Of a stretch of DNA of 64,000 nucleotides, positions 53,268 to 62,460 are shown piece after piece (within the stretch, counting starts at the first letter, position 1; each line of letters starts with the position of its first letter). The stretch lies in the NCBI GenBank assembly GCA_040216635.1, contig JAVJOU010000006.1, forward strand, positions 124,001 through 188,000, given 5' to 3'. The stretch is from UBA1479 sp040216635 (GTDB lineage Bacteria; Pseudomonadota; Alphaproteobacteria; Rhodospirillales; Casp-alpha2). The notes under the pieces are model-generated. The model was not told the DNA's origin. It saw only the letters and a program-made list of their open reading frames with translations, and did no database searches. The translations under genes were made by a program, and so were the position numbers.

Positions 53268-54356
53268 ATGTCTACGATTCTGACTCCCGATAGGATCAAG
53301 TCCGCGTTGAGCGGCGAACGCATTGCGTTGGTCGGCGGTGCCGGGTTCATCGGTCATAATCTTGCGTTGGGATTACGCGAGCATGGCGCCGGCGTTCTGA
53401 TCGTTGATAATCTAATGCAGAATAATCTGCTGGCGAATATTTCGGATAAATCCATTGATCCGTTCCGCCGCGAACTGAATTTCAACTTCCTCCGCCAGCG
53501 GTTCGAAATGCTCCGCGATGCCGGTGTCGAGATTGCCAGCGCGGATGCGCGCTCCATGCTCGACCTGGAGAACGCGTTGATGAAGTTCATGCCGACCAAG
53601 ATCGTGCACTTGGCTGCGATTTCCAGTGCTGTGGATGCCAAGAAAATGCCGGGCCATTGCTTCGACCTGCAGCTGATCACCCTGCGCAACGTGCTTGAGT
53701 ACACGCAACTGCATCCGGATGTGGTCAACCGTGTGGTATTTATGAGCTCAAGCACTGTTTATGGCGACTTCAAGACCCAGATCGTTGATGAAAACGTCCG
53801 GCCCCAGCCTTACGGCATTTATGCCAACACCAAGTTCATGGGCGAACGGCTGGTCCGCACCTATAACGACCAATACGGCCTGAATGTCGCCATTGTACGG
53901 CCCTCGGCGCTGTATGGCGAACGCTGCATCTCGCGACGCGTCAGCCAGGCCTTTATTGAAAATGCGCTGATGGGCAAACCATTGATGCTCGAAGGCGGCG
54001 GAGATGGACGCCTGGACTTCACCTACATCACGGACTTGGTGGATGGTATTGTCCGCTCGCTCGCCGTTGAAATGGCTCCGAAGTCCTCTAACACCTTCAA
54101 CATCACATTCGGCAATTCACGCTCGATCCTCGAGCTGGCTAATATCGTTAAGGATGTCGTGCCCTCGGCCGAACTTGTCGAGGTTCCGCGCGACACCATC
54201 AAACCGATCCGTGGCACCTTGTCGACACAACGTGCCAAAGAGAACCTGAGCTTCGAAGCAAAATGGCCGCTCGAAACCGGATACCGCCGCTATTGCGAAT
54301 GGTATGTGGAGCAATGGGAACGCGTTCAGGCTAAGATGGGCGCCAATCTGGCCTGA
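53268..54356 (+). CDS. NAD-dependent sugar epimerase/dehydratase
   Basis: Extended short-chain dehydrogenase of 362 residues. It shows the dinucleotide motif ALVGGAGFIGHNLALGLRE (about 19-37), the catalytic Ser region VVFMSSSTVYGD (about 158-169) and YxxxK in GIYANTKFMGERL (about 187-199). This matches UDP-sugar 4-epimerases and 4,6-dehydratases; which one is not settled. A good AGAGGAG ribosome site precedes the ATG. The 262-base upstream gap carries a direct repeat GGTTAACATGC / GGTTAACGTGC at about 53114 and 53139 and probably the promoter of the long operon to the right. Confidence 0.9.
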   Translation: MSTILTPDRIKSALSGERIALVGGAGFIGHNLALGLREHGAGVLIVDNLMQNNLLANISDKSIDPFRRELNFNFLRQRFEMLRDAGVEIASADARSMLDLENALMKFMPTKIVHLAAISSAVDAKKMPGHCFDLQLITLRNVLEYTQLHPDVVNRVVFMSSSTVYGDFKTQIVDENVRPQPYGIYANTKFMGERLVRTYNDQYGLNVAIVRPSALYGERCISRRVSQAFIENALMGKPLMLEGGGDGRLDFTYITDLVDGIVRSLAVEMAPKSSNTFNITFGNSRSILELANIVKDVVPSAELVEVPRDTIKPIRGTLSTQRAKENLSFEAKWPLETGYRRYCEWYVEQWERVQAKMGANLA

Positions 54357-54409
54357 CGCCAGTCAACCTTTCCATTCGGGCCATTTGCCCGACTTGACCG
54401 ACCGGAACC

Positions 54410-55039
54410 ATGATCGGGCCAATGATCGGGATTGTAGATTACGGCCTCGGCAACCTTACATCGGTTGCCGGGGCCGTCTCCAAACTGGGCTTTGATGCGG
54501 TCGTCTCCAGCGACGCAGCCGTCCTTGCCGCGGCGGATAAACTGATCCTGCCCGGGGTCGGCGCGTTCCCCGACGGCATGGCCAACCTGACCGAACGCGG
54601 ATTGATCGACGTCCTGAACGACCTGGTGATCGCACAACGCAAACCGATCCTAGGTATTTGCCTGGGCTTTCAACTGTTGGGAGCCAGCAGCGAAGAATTC
54701 GGCCACACGGCGGGCCTGGGGTGGATCGATACCCCGGTCACCCGCCTAGCCCCAAATAATGCGTCTTTACGCGTTCCCCATGTCGGCTGGAACGACCTGA
54801 CCCAGACCGCACCGGATTGCATCCTGTTCGACGGCATCCATGATGAAGCACTGTTCTATTTCGTCCATACCTATCGCATGGAAACACCGCCGGACGGATC
54901 ACAAATCGGCACTTGCGATTACGGCGGTGTGTTCACGGCCGCGGTACAAAAAGGCAGCGTATTCGGCACCCAATTCCACCCTGAAAAAAGTCAGCAGGCC
55001 GGCCTGACCTTGTTGCAGAATTTCCTGGAGAAGGCGTAA
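54410..55039 (+). CDS. hisH: HisH-like glutaminase subunit for sugar amidination
   Basis: Class I glutamine amidotransferase of 209 residues of the imidazole-glycerol-phosphate synthase HisH type. It opens IGIVDYGLGNLTSVAGAVSK; the catalytic Cys is in LGICLGFQLLG (about residue 84) and the His/Glu pair in GTQFHPEKSQQAG near the end. Because it is paired with HisF and a WbuX/PseA protein rather than with other his genes, it most likely feeds ammonia into a surface-sugar acetamidino group, as in the Campylobacter hisF-hisH-pseA cluster. An ATG at 54422 is an alternative start. Its stop overlaps the hisF start by one base. Confidence 0.88.
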   Translation: MIGPMIGIVDYGLGNLTSVAGAVSKLGFDAVVSSDAAVLAAADKLILPGVGAFPDGMANLTERGLIDVLNDLVIAQRKPILGICLGFQLLGASSEEFGHTAGLGWIDTPVTRLAPNNASLRVPHVGWNDLTQTAPDCILFDGIHDEALFYFVHTYRMETPPDGSQIGTCDYGGVFTAAVQKGSVFGTQFHPEKSQQAGLTLLQNFLEKA

Positions 55040-55791
55040 TGCTGCGCAACCGCCTGATCACGGTTCTGACCTTCAACAACGGCACGCTGTTCCGCACCAA
55101 GCTGTTCGAACCGGATTACCGCTACACCCATAATTTCGTCGACAGCTGGTCCGTGGACGAGATCGTGATGCTGGACGTGACCCGCGAACCCGACGCGGAT
55201 AAGCACGCATTCTATGAAGTCGTCACCCAGTTCGCCAAGGAATGCTTCGTGCCTTTGGCAGTCGGCGGCGGCATCCGCACGCTCGACGACGCCAGGAAAA
55301 TGATGGCCGTCGGCGGCGACAAAGTCGTCGTCAATTCAGGGGCGATTGAACGGCCGGAATTGATCACCGAAATCGCTGAAGCCTACGGCAGTCAATGCGT
55401 GGTGCTGTCCGTTGATGCCCGCAAGTCGGACAGGCTGGAGGGCGGCTATGAAGTCTTTTCCCATTTCGCGGCAAGGCCTACCGGCAAAACACCCGATGCC
55501 TGGGCACGCGAGGGCGAGAACCTGGGTGCGGGGGAAATCATGATCACCTCGGCTGAACGGGATGGATCGCTTCAAGGCTACGACATCGAGCTTTGCCGCT
55601 GCGTTTCCGACGCCGTCACCGTGCCCGTCCTGGGCATGGCCGGAGCCGGAAACTGGAAGCATTTTGTCGAAGGCGTGGAAAAAGGCGGCCTGTCCGCCGT
55701 CTGCACGCAAAACATCTATCATTTCACGGAAACCTCCATCGCCAGTGCCAAGAAATTCATGGAAAAGAAAGGTATTCCCGTCAGGCTGTGA
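55039..55791 (+). CDS. hisF: HisF-like cyclase subunit for sugar amidination
   Basis: TIM-barrel partner of the HisH-like protein, 250 residues. Phosphate-binding and strand motifs are visible in FVPLAVGGGIRTLDDARKMM (about 72-91), VVNSGAIERPELIT, and GAGEIMITSAERDGSLQGYD (about 159-178). The N-terminal strand is LITVLTFNNGTLFRTK, where true HisF usually has a lysine-rich cofactor loop (VKGxxF), so this is a divergent paralogue as expected for sugar loci. In such systems HisH-HisF channel ammonia for the WbuX/PseA amidotransferase (known for related clusters). Confidence 0.88.
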   Translation: MLRNRLITVLTFNNGTLFRTKLFEPDYRYTHNFVDSWSVDEIVMLDVTREPDADKHAFYEVVTQFAKECFVPLAVGGGIRTLDDARKMMAVGGDKVVVNSGAIERPELITEIAEAYGSQCVVLSVDARKSDRLEGGYEVFSHFAARPTGKTPDAWAREGENLGAGEIMITSAERDGSLQGYDIELCRCVSDAVTVPVLGMAGAGNWKHFVEGVEKGGLSAVCTQNIYHFTETSIASAKKFMEKKGIPVRL

Positions 55792-55876
55792 GCGCTGGAA
55801 TTCAACCGGCTTCGGGATGATGGGAAGGCCCGGGAACACGGGCCCGGAATTACTCGCCGGGGATTATTGGGAAGAG

Positions 55877-56986
55877 ATGGTCAAATACTGCACAACCTGC
55901 CTGATGCCGGATACCCGGCCGCGGATTGTTTTCGACGATGACGGTGTGTGTAACGCCTGTCACACGGCGGCTGCCAAGGAAGACATCGACTGGGATGCCC
56001 GGCGCGCGGAATTTTTGGAATACGTCGAGAAATTCCGCCCCGCAGACGGCCCCTACGACTGCATCGTGCCTTGGTCCGGCGGCAAGGATTCCAGCGCCAT
56101 CGCCTGGAAGCTCAAGTTCGAATTCGACTTGAACCCCTTGCTTGTCACTTTTTCACCGCTGATGCCCAATGATATCGCCGTCCATAACCGCGAGGAAATG
56201 ATCAAGGCGGGCTTCGACCACGTTATGGTTCGCGCCAATCAGAAAGTTTCGCGCCATCTGTCGCGCCGGTTTTTCATCGAACGCGGTGATCCGAAAATCC
56301 ACTGGAACGCCGGCGTCAATTCCGTACCGGTCCAAACCGCCGTGAACTACAAAGTCCCCTTGATCTTCTACGCAGAGCACGGTGAAAGCGAATACGGCGG
56401 GCGCGTGCTGTCGGAAGAGCACCGCAAAATCCGCGATTTCGCCGAGGTTCTTGAACATCAGATCGGCGACGACCCCTACAACTGGATGGACGATGTGGTG
56501 GATGAAAAGGATCTCGCCCCATATGTCTACCCAGACCCGGGACAGGTCGAGGAAATCGGCGTGAAGGCGCTCTATTTTGCCTATTTCTTCCGCTGGTCGA
56601 TGAAGGAAAACTACGACTACATCAAGGACAAGATCGATTTCCGGTTGGCGGAAAACGGCCGCACGGACGGCACCTTCACCAATTTCGACAGCCTGGATGA
56701 CAAGATCGACAATCTTTATTACCACATGCAATTCATCAAGTTCGGGTTCGGGCGCGCCGTGCGCGATGCCTGCCGGATGATCCAGAACAATCAGATGACT
56801 CGCGAGGAAGGGCTGGCCCTGGCGCGCAAGTACGATGCCGAATTCCCCAAGACTTTCCATGACGAGCACCTTGACTACCTGAGCCTGTCAGAAAGCGAAT
56901 TTCAGGAGACCGTCGACAAACACCGCGACCCACAAATCTGGGATAAACGCGGCAACGAATGGGCCCTGAAAGTCCCTGTGGAATAA
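55877..56986 (+). CDS. N-acetyl sugar amidotransferase (WbuX/PseA family)
   Basis: Catalyses conversion of an N-acetyl group on a sugar to an acetamidino group, using ammonia from the HisH-HisF pair. The 369-residue protein has the N-terminal Cys motif KYCTTCLMPDTRPRIVFDDD followed by GVCNACH (CxxC...CxxC), and the ATP-pyrophosphatase loop CIVPWSGGKDSSAIAWKL near residue 62. The C-terminal region with LHYL-type helices is complete. The ATG at 55877 has GGAAG upstream; the frame is open further left, over hisF, but without sense. In Campylobacter the same trio makes the acetamidino form of pseudaminic acid. Confidence 0.92.
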   Translation: MVKYCTTCLMPDTRPRIVFDDDGVCNACHTAAAKEDIDWDARRAEFLEYVEKFRPADGPYDCIVPWSGGKDSSAIAWKLKFEFDLNPLLVTFSPLMPNDIAVHNREEMIKAGFDHVMVRANQKVSRHLSRRFFIERGDPKIHWNAGVNSVPVQTAVNYKVPLIFYAEHGESEYGGRVLSEEHRKIRDFAEVLEHQIGDDPYNWMDDVVDEKDLAPYVYPDPGQVEEIGVKALYFAYFFRWSMKENYDYIKDKIDFRLAENGRTDGTFTNFDSLDDKIDNLYYHMQFIKFGFGRAVRDACRMIQNNQMTREEGLALARKYDAEFPKTFHDEHLDYLSLSESEFQETVDKHRDPQIWDKRGNEWALKVPVE

Positions 56987-57009
56987 GCGTCAGCACGGAG
57001 ACCCCGGCC

Positions 57010-57909
57010 ATGCAAAATTACCCTTGCGACCTATGCAAAAGCGAAGACCTGGCCGAAATTGCCTGTGCACCGACCTATATGGCGGGCCGGTCGCTGCATG
57101 TTTGTAAATCCTGCGGCATGGTGCAGGTTGCCCATCGCAAGACCCCGGAGGGAATCAGGGCCGCCTGGGCGGACGAGATGTACCGTGCAGACGAAAAAAC
57201 GCGCCTGTCCGATACCACCTATACGGCCCGCATGCCCGCCGTTCATGCCCGCCAGACCTTCGCCGCCGACTTCATCGACGAAGCCGTCTCGTTCCGTGGC
57301 AAAAGCATTTGTGACTTGGGTGCGGGCGAAGGCGACTTCCTGGAGATGCTCCAATCGGAAGAGTACGGCGCCGCTGAGGTCTTCGCGATCGAACCTTCCC
57401 ACGCCAACTGCCGCATTCTGGGCGAACGCGGGATCGCCAATTTTGTCGGCATCGCCGAAGAATATGTGGACCAAGTCAGTGACCACGAAGGAACCTTTGA
57501 CGTCGTTACCATCATCTGGACGTTGGAAAATTGCCATTCAGCCAGCGACGTCATGGACGCGGCCTGGCGGCTCTGCAAACCCGGCGGTCATGTCGCCGTG
57601 GCCACGGGATCGCGCATCCTAGTGCCGTTCAAGAAGCCACTGCAGTATTACATCGGCCCCAATGCCGACGTGCACCCCTATCATTTCTCGGCCCGCACCC
57701 TAGAAGGCTACATGGCCCAGGCCGGGTTCAAAAAGACCGACGTCAATCGTTTCATCGACTCAGATTATCTTGTCATGGTCGGCGAAAAGACCGGCCGATC
57801 GGCCCCCATCACCTGGAAAGGTGATAACGCCACGGCAGTGCTCGGATTTTTCGAGCGCTGGGACAGGGAAACCCGCGGCTTCTACATGGAAGACGGACCC
57901 GACCCATGA
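57010..57909 (+). CDS. Zinc-ribbon SAM methyltransferase, C-methyltransferase-like
   Basis: A 299-residue methyltransferase with an N-terminal zinc ribbon (CDLCKSEDL at about 5-13 and CKSCG at about 34-38), typical of sugar C-methyltransferase-like proteins. Motif I is SICDLGAGEGDFLEMLQS (about 99-116) and a later VVTIIWTLENCHSASDVMD fits motif IV. The ATG at 57010 begins just before the first CxxC and has CGGAG upstream. Its stop overlaps the next start by 4 bases. It may methylate a sugar or its acyl substituent. Confidence 0.87.
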   Translation: MQNYPCDLCKSEDLAEIACAPTYMAGRSLHVCKSCGMVQVAHRKTPEGIRAAWADEMYRADEKTRLSDTTYTARMPAVHARQTFAADFIDEAVSFRGKSICDLGAGEGDFLEMLQSEEYGAAEVFAIEPSHANCRILGERGIANFVGIAEEYVDQVSDHEGTFDVVTIIWTLENCHSASDVMDAAWRLCKPGGHVAVATGSRILVPFKKPLQYYIGPNADVHPYHFSARTLEGYMAQAGFKKTDVNRFIDSDYLVMVGEKTGRSAPITWKGDNATAVLGFFERWDRETRGFYMEDGPDP

Positions 57910-58661
57910 TCGCCGCCGGGGCCGCATCGACCGCCGCCCTCGACTGCCGGGAACAGGCATTTGAAACCGGGATCGCGGGTCTTCCCGTGGCCAAGCTTAC
58001 GCTTCCCGATAACGATGACGGCATCGCTCCGGCGCTTGCCGATCTTCAACAATCCTGGCGTGAACAAGGTATGTGGCTGGTTTCCTGCCGGGTGCCGGCC
58101 GACCGGAAAGTTATCATTCAAGAACTTGAAAACATTGATTTTTCAGCGATTGAAACGCTGATTACCTTCTACCAGAAGACCCGTCCGGCACGTGATCTGG
58201 TCGCCGAAACGGGGCTTGCCCGCACGCATGAAATCGATGCCTGCGTCGACCTGGCACTGGGTGCCTTCACCTATGACCGCTTGCATCGCGATAAGCGTGT
58301 TCCCGACCGCATTGCCGATGCCATCCGCGCAGCCTGGGTGCGGAACGACATCGCTGGCCGGGCCGCAGCCCCCCTGGTGGCCCGCATCGATGATCGTGTC
58401 GCCGGGTTCAATCTATGCCTGAAGACCGGCCGTACCGCCGTCATCGACCTGATCGCGGTTGCATCGGACTTTCGCCGCCGGGGACTGGCCGGCCAGATGA
58501 TAGAAGCGGCCTTCCACCATTTCGGCGGCACCATCGACGGTATTCGCGTCGGCACGCAGGAAGACAACACGGCCTCCATCAAGCTTTATGAAAGTGCGGG
58601 GTTTGAGGTTGAGACCCGACAGGTGACCCTCCACTGGGTCAATCCCGAGGTTACGCCATGA
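57906..58661 (+). CDS. GNAT-family N-acetyltransferase
   Basis: A 251-residue protein whose C-terminal half is a GNAT acetyltransferase. The acetyl-CoA motif is seen in LIAVASDFRRRGLAGQMIEA (about 178-197, RRRGLAG) and TQEDNTASIKLYESAGFEVE (about 218-237) is the usual closing block. The N-terminal 100 residues are not obviously similar and may be a degenerate second GNAT repeat, as in WecD-like enzymes. WecD/SpsD-type enzymes acetylate amino groups set by DegT aminotransferases, which fits the neighbours. It overlaps both neighbours by 4 bases. Confidence 0.86.
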   Translation: MIAAGAASTAALDCREQAFETGIAGLPVAKLTLPDNDDGIAPALADLQQSWREQGMWLVSCRVPADRKVIIQELENIDFSAIETLITFYQKTRPARDLVAETGLARTHEIDACVDLALGAFTYDRLHRDKRVPDRIADAIRAAWVRNDIAGRAAAPLVARIDDRVAGFNLCLKTGRTAVIDLIAVASDFRRRGLAGQMIEAAFHHFGGTIDGIRVGTQEDNTASIKLYESAGFEVETRQVTLHWVNPEVTP

Positions 58662-59377
58662 CAACCGGGATCGTCATCTTCGCACGGCTTGATTCCTCAC
58701 GCCTGCCGGGCAAAGTCCTGATGCCCCTGGCAGACGCGCCCATGCTGGACTGGACCCTGCAGCGTTGCCGGGCGGCGGGACTGCCCATGATGCTGGCGAC
58801 CACCGACCGCGACCTTGATGCTCCCATCGCCGATTTCGCGGCTGCAGCCGACCTGAACATTTATCGCGGCGAGACCAACGATGTTCTCGGCCGCGCCCTG
58901 GGTGCCGCGCGGTCTTTTGGGCTGCAAACCTTGATCCGCATTTCCGGCGACAGCCCGTTCATCGACCCCGCCGTGATCCGGGCCGTGGCCGACGTTCATG
59001 CCCGCGAAACCCCAGACCTGACGACCAACGTCTTTCCCCGAACCTTTCCGCCCGGCATCAGTGTCGAGGCCGTTCCGACCACCACTTTGGAACGCCTGGA
59101 CGCCGAGGCGACCAGTACGCATTACCGCGAACACGTGACGCTCTATGCCTATGAAAACCCGGGAAATTTCCGCATTATTAACGTTCCGGCAAGCGGGCCG
59201 GATTATAGAGATGATAGCCATAAGGACCTGCATCTGGCCGTCGACACCGGGGAGGATTACACACGGGCGGAATGGATTGCCCGGCACCTGACATCCCGTG
59301 AAGCCGGCCTTGGTGAAATCGCCCGCTTGGCACGGGAATATGAAATGAAGGCATCCGACGAAGGAATTGCGACATGA
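58658..59377 (+). CDS. SpsF-type cytidylyltransferase (copy 2)
   Basis: A 239-residue nucleotidyltransferase with the family start TGIVIFARLDSSRLPGKVLM (intact SSRLPGK loop), YRGETNDVLGRALGAARSFG (about 69-88) and IRISGDSPFIDPAVI (about 93-107). It ends in a helical tail. The overlap of 4 bases with both the GNAT gene and the aminotransferase gene points to one coupled module. It differs from the copy at 48974, which has an altered loop. Confidence 0.88.
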   Translation: MTTGIVIFARLDSSRLPGKVLMPLADAPMLDWTLQRCRAAGLPMMLATTDRDLDAPIADFAAAADLNIYRGETNDVLGRALGAARSFGLQTLIRISGDSPFIDPAVIRAVADVHARETPDLTTNVFPRTFPPGISVEAVPTTTLERLDAEATSTHYREHVTLYAYENPGNFRIINVPASGPDYRDDSHKDLHLAVDTGEDYTRAEWIARHLTSREAGLGEIARLAREYEMKASDEGIAT

Positions 59378-60666
59378 GCAAACTGGCGCTCCTTGGCGGT
59401 AAACCGGTGTTCGAAGGTGATCTCCCGCCCTATCCCTCCATGGGTCAGGCGGAGCAGGACGCCGTGCGCGATGTCGTGGCGTCAGGTTGTCTGTCCGGTT
59501 TCTTCGGCTCCCCGGGCCCGGAATTCCTTGGCGGCCCGAAAGTCCGCGAGTTCGAAGCCGCCTGGGCCGTACGCTTCGGTGCGAAGCATGCCGTCAGCGT
59601 CAATTCCAACACGTCCGGACTGTTCGCCGCCATGGGTGCGATCGGCCTTTCCCCCGGTGACGAGGTCATCGTGCCGCCCTGGACCATGTCCGCAACCGTG
59701 GTATCGCCGCTGATCTACGGCGGCATTCCCGTGTTCGCGGATGTCGAAGACGAAACTTTCTGTATCGACCTGGAAAAGGTTGCCGCGCAGATCACGCCCA
59801 AGACCCGCGCCATCGTCGCGGTCAACCTGTTCGGCCATCCGGCCCGCATGGCGGAACTGCGCCAGCTGGCCGATGACCGCGGCATATATCTGATTGAAGA
59901 CAATGCACAGGCTCCGCTGGGCATGGAAAATGGTCGGGCCACGGGCACGATCGGCCATATCGGCATCGCCAGCCTGAATTTCCACAAACACATTCATACC
60001 GGTGAAGGCGGCGTTTGCGTTACCGACGACGACGATTTGGCCAAGCGCCTGCAGTTGATCCGCAATCATGCGGAAAATGCCGCCCTGCACGAAGGCGTGG
60101 ACGATCTGATCAACATGGTCGGGTTCAACTTTCGCATGACCGAATTGTCGGCTGCCATCGGCCTGGTACAACTCGGCGATATCGAACGCCATGTCTCGAT
60201 CCGCGAACGTCTGGCCGAAAAGCTTTCCGACGGCACCCGCGATCTGGACGGCTGGACCGTTCCCGCCGTGCGTGACGGCTGCCGTCATAACTACTATGTC
60301 TGGCTGGTCAAATACGACGAAACCCAAGTCGGGATCAGCCGCGAACTGTTCTGCAAAGCGCTGAACGCCGAAGGTTTTCCCAACTTCCCGGCCTATCTGC
60401 CCCCGCTTTACCGCCTGCCCTTGTTCAAACGGCGCACGGCCATCGGCCGCGAAGGCTGGCCCTTTACCCTGACCGAGCGCACCTACGAAGACGGTCTGTG
60501 TCCCGTCACCGAACGGCTGCACGAAAAGGAAGCAATCCTGTTTGAACCCTGTGCCTATGACGTGGATGACGCGCTTGCGGACCAGATGGTCGAAGCGATC
60601 CGCAAAGTGCACGCCCATCGTGCCGACCTGAACGCAGCCGCCGGCAAACCGGGAACCGAGGCCTGA
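59374..60666 (+). CDS. DegT/DnrJ/EryC1 aminotransferase (copy 2)
   Basis: PLP-dependent sugar aminotransferase of 430 residues, larger than copy 1 at 50706. It begins KLALLGGKPVFEGDLPPYPS, carries IYLIEDNAQAPLGMENGRAT (about 169-188) as the cofactor Asp region, and the Schiff-base Lys in LNFHKHIHTGEGGVCVTDDD (about 199-218). A LALLGGKPV opening is common in aminotransferases of 3-amino or scyllo-inosamine-type pathways. It lies between two nucleotidyltransferase genes and is 3 bases from the next one. Confidence 0.93.
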   Translation: MSKLALLGGKPVFEGDLPPYPSMGQAEQDAVRDVVASGCLSGFFGSPGPEFLGGPKVREFEAAWAVRFGAKHAVSVNSNTSGLFAAMGAIGLSPGDEVIVPPWTMSATVVSPLIYGGIPVFADVEDETFCIDLEKVAAQITPKTRAIVAVNLFGHPARMAELRQLADDRGIYLIEDNAQAPLGMENGRATGTIGHIGIASLNFHKHIHTGEGGVCVTDDDDLAKRLQLIRNHAENAALHEGVDDLINMVGFNFRMTELSAAIGLVQLGDIERHVSIRERLAEKLSDGTRDLDGWTVPAVRDGCRHNYYVWLVKYDETQVGISRELFCKALNAEGFPNFPAYLPPLYRLPLFKRRTAIGREGWPFTLTERTYEDGLCPVTERLHEKEAILFEPCAYDVDDALADQMVEAIRKVHAHRADLNAAAGKPGTEA

Positions 60667-60669
60667 GCC

Positions 60670-61437
60670 ATGACCGGCCGACCCGACCCGACCCTGCGCC
60701 CGCGCGTCGTCGCCAGCATCGAGGCCCGGATGTCGGCCTCGCGCCTGCCGGGCAAGGTGCTGATGGATGTGGCTGGCGCCCCCGCCCTTGAACGCCTGGT
60801 GCGACGCCTGACGCGGGCGGAAACCCTGGATGGGGTTGTGCTTGCAACCACCGTCAATCCGGCGGACGACGCCTTGGCCGCATGGGCCGAGAACCGCCTC
60901 CTGCCCTGCTATCGGGGGTCGGAAGACGACGTGCTGGACCGGGTGGTCGAAGCCCACCGCATGATGGGATCGGAAGTCATCGTCGAAATCTGCGGCGACA
61001 CCCCCCTGTTGGACCCGAAAGTGGTCGATCAGGCGGTAAACCGGTTTCTTGAAGGCGATGTAGATGTCGTTTCCAACACGGCCCGATTGACTTGGCCGCA
61101 AGGCATTGATGCCCAAGTATTCCGGTTCGACGACCTGGACATGATCGCCCGCACCCAGAACGATCCCGCCGTACGTGAACATGTCTCGCTCTATTTCTAT
61201 GAAAACCCCGATAAATTCCGCATCCATCATCTTACGGCACCGGCCGAGGAAACCGCGCCGGACATTCGCCTGCAGCTTGATTACGCCGAAGACCTGGATC
61301 TGATCCGGTCCGTCTATTCCCGCCTGGAACCCAGGCTCGGCGACGGCTTCGGCGTGCGGGATATTCTGGATTTGCTGACCGCCGAACCCGCATTAGCGGC
61401 GATCAACGCCCATTGCGAAGAAAAGGCGGTCCGATGA
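60670..61437 (+). CDS. SpsF-type cytidylyltransferase (copy 3)
   Basis: Third member of the SpsF-like set, 255 residues. It shows RVVASIEARMSASRLPGKVL (about 11-30), YRGSEDDVLDRVVEAHRMMG (about 79-98) and VEICGDTPLLDPKVVDQAV (about 103-121). It ends in a helical, acidic tail. Copies 2 and 3 keep the SRLPGK loop and are separated only by the aminotransferase, hinting that they activate two different sugars or act in sequence. Its stop overlaps the dehydrogenase start by 4 bases. Confidence 0.88.
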   Translation: MTGRPDPTLRPRVVASIEARMSASRLPGKVLMDVAGAPALERLVRRLTRAETLDGVVLATTVNPADDALAAWAENRLLPCYRGSEDDVLDRVVEAHRMMGSEVIVEICGDTPLLDPKVVDQAVNRFLEGDVDVVSNTARLTWPQGIDAQVFRFDDLDMIARTQNDPAVREHVSLYFYENPDKFRIHHLTAPAEETAPDIRLQLDYAEDLDLIRSVYSRLEPRLGDGFGVRDILDLLTAEPALAAINAHCEEKAVR

Positions 61438-62456
61438 CGGGGCTGCGCACCATCGTTGTCGGCTTCGGCCAGGTATCTTCGGGCCTGACGCGCGACCCGC
61501 GCATGGCAACGTATTTCAAATACGCTTCCCATGCGGCCGTGTTGGCGGACCATCCCGCCTTCGATTGGCAGGGCGTTGTCGATCCAAGTACAGCCGCCCT
61601 GGACGATGCCAAGACGAATTGGAAGGTGCCCCATTGCGGCGGCGACCTTGCCGCCATCGTCAAAGCAGCCCGACCCGAAATCGCCATCCTGGCGGCACCG
61701 CCGGGCGAACGCGCCGATCTGATCAGCCGGATGCCGGACCTGAAGGCCGTGTTGGTCGAAAAACCCCTGAACCAACCGGGACAGGATGCAGACGGCGCCC
61801 GGCTGGCCGAGGTTTGCGCCGAACGGGGGATTTCCGTGCTGGTCAATTATTGGCGGCGCGCGGACCGGCAATTCCAGGGCCTTGCCGCGGGCGGCCTCAT
61901 GGAACGCGCCGGACAAATCCAAGCCGTTACGGGGTATTACGGCAACGGGCTCGCCAACAACGGCGGGCATCTGATCGATTTCCTGCGCATGTTGCTGGGC
62001 GAGGTTTCCAGTGTGCAGGCGCTCGGCAACGCGGCCACGGTGCCCGATGCGCCGTTATCCGGGGATGCTCAGCTTCCCTTTGCCCTGACCTTTGAAAACG
62101 GGCCCGTTGCAACGGCACATGCGCTCGACTTTGCAGATTACCGGGAAGTCGGCCTGGACATCTGGGGAACCAAGGGACGCCTGTCAATTCTGCAGGAAGG
62201 CCTGGTCACGCAGGTCTTTCCCCTGGCCGAAAACCGAGGCCTCAGCGGCGCGATGGAAATCGCGTCCGACGCGGGTGAAGTTCTTGAAACGACCGTTACC
62301 GACGCGTTCTACCGCATGTATGACAATCTTGCGGATATGGCGCATGGCCGCGCCGATGCCTGGTCGCCTTTATCGGCCGCGGCATGGAACGAACGGATCA
62401 TCAGCTTGATCCTGCGCTCGGTGGCCGAAGGCGGCAGCCGTCTGTCCCTGGATTGA
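61434..62456 (+). CDS. Gfo/Idh/MocA-family sugar dehydrogenase (copy 2)
   Basis: A 340-residue oxidoreductase with the Rossmann start RTIVVGFGQVSSGLTRDPRM (about 4-23) and VLVEKPLNQPGQDADG (about 106-121) holding the EKP lysine. Downstream is NNGGHLIDFLRMLLGEVSS (about 177-195), the HxxDxxR/W family landmark. The nucleotide loop is GFGQVSSG, unlike the GLGxxG of copy 1, so the two are not recent duplicates. Start at 61434 overlaps the previous stop (ATGA); an ATG at 61413 is less likely. Confidence 0.88.
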   Translation: MTGLRTIVVGFGQVSSGLTRDPRMATYFKYASHAAVLADHPAFDWQGVVDPSTAALDDAKTNWKVPHCGGDLAAIVKAARPEIAILAAPPGERADLISRMPDLKAVLVEKPLNQPGQDADGARLAEVCAERGISVLVNYWRRADRQFQGLAAGGLMERAGQIQAVTGYYGNGLANNGGHLIDFLRMLLGEVSSVQALGNAATVPDAPLSGDAQLPFALTFENGPVATAHALDFADYREVGLDIWGTKGRLSILQEGLVTQVFPLAENRGLSGAMEIASDAGEVLETTVTDAFYRMYDNLADMAHGRADAWSPLSAAAWNERIISLILRSVAEGGSRLSLD

Positions 62457-62460
62457 TCCC

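Noticed and set aside
54410..55791. Histidine biosynthesis operon (hisH-hisF)
   Set aside because: No other his gene is nearby, HisF lacks its usual N-terminal lysine loop, and a WbuX/PseA amidotransferase follows directly.
59482..61230. Long open frame on the minus strand, about 580 codons
   Set aside because: It lies opposite the DegT aminotransferase and SpsF-like genes; it is a by-product of GC-rich codon use.
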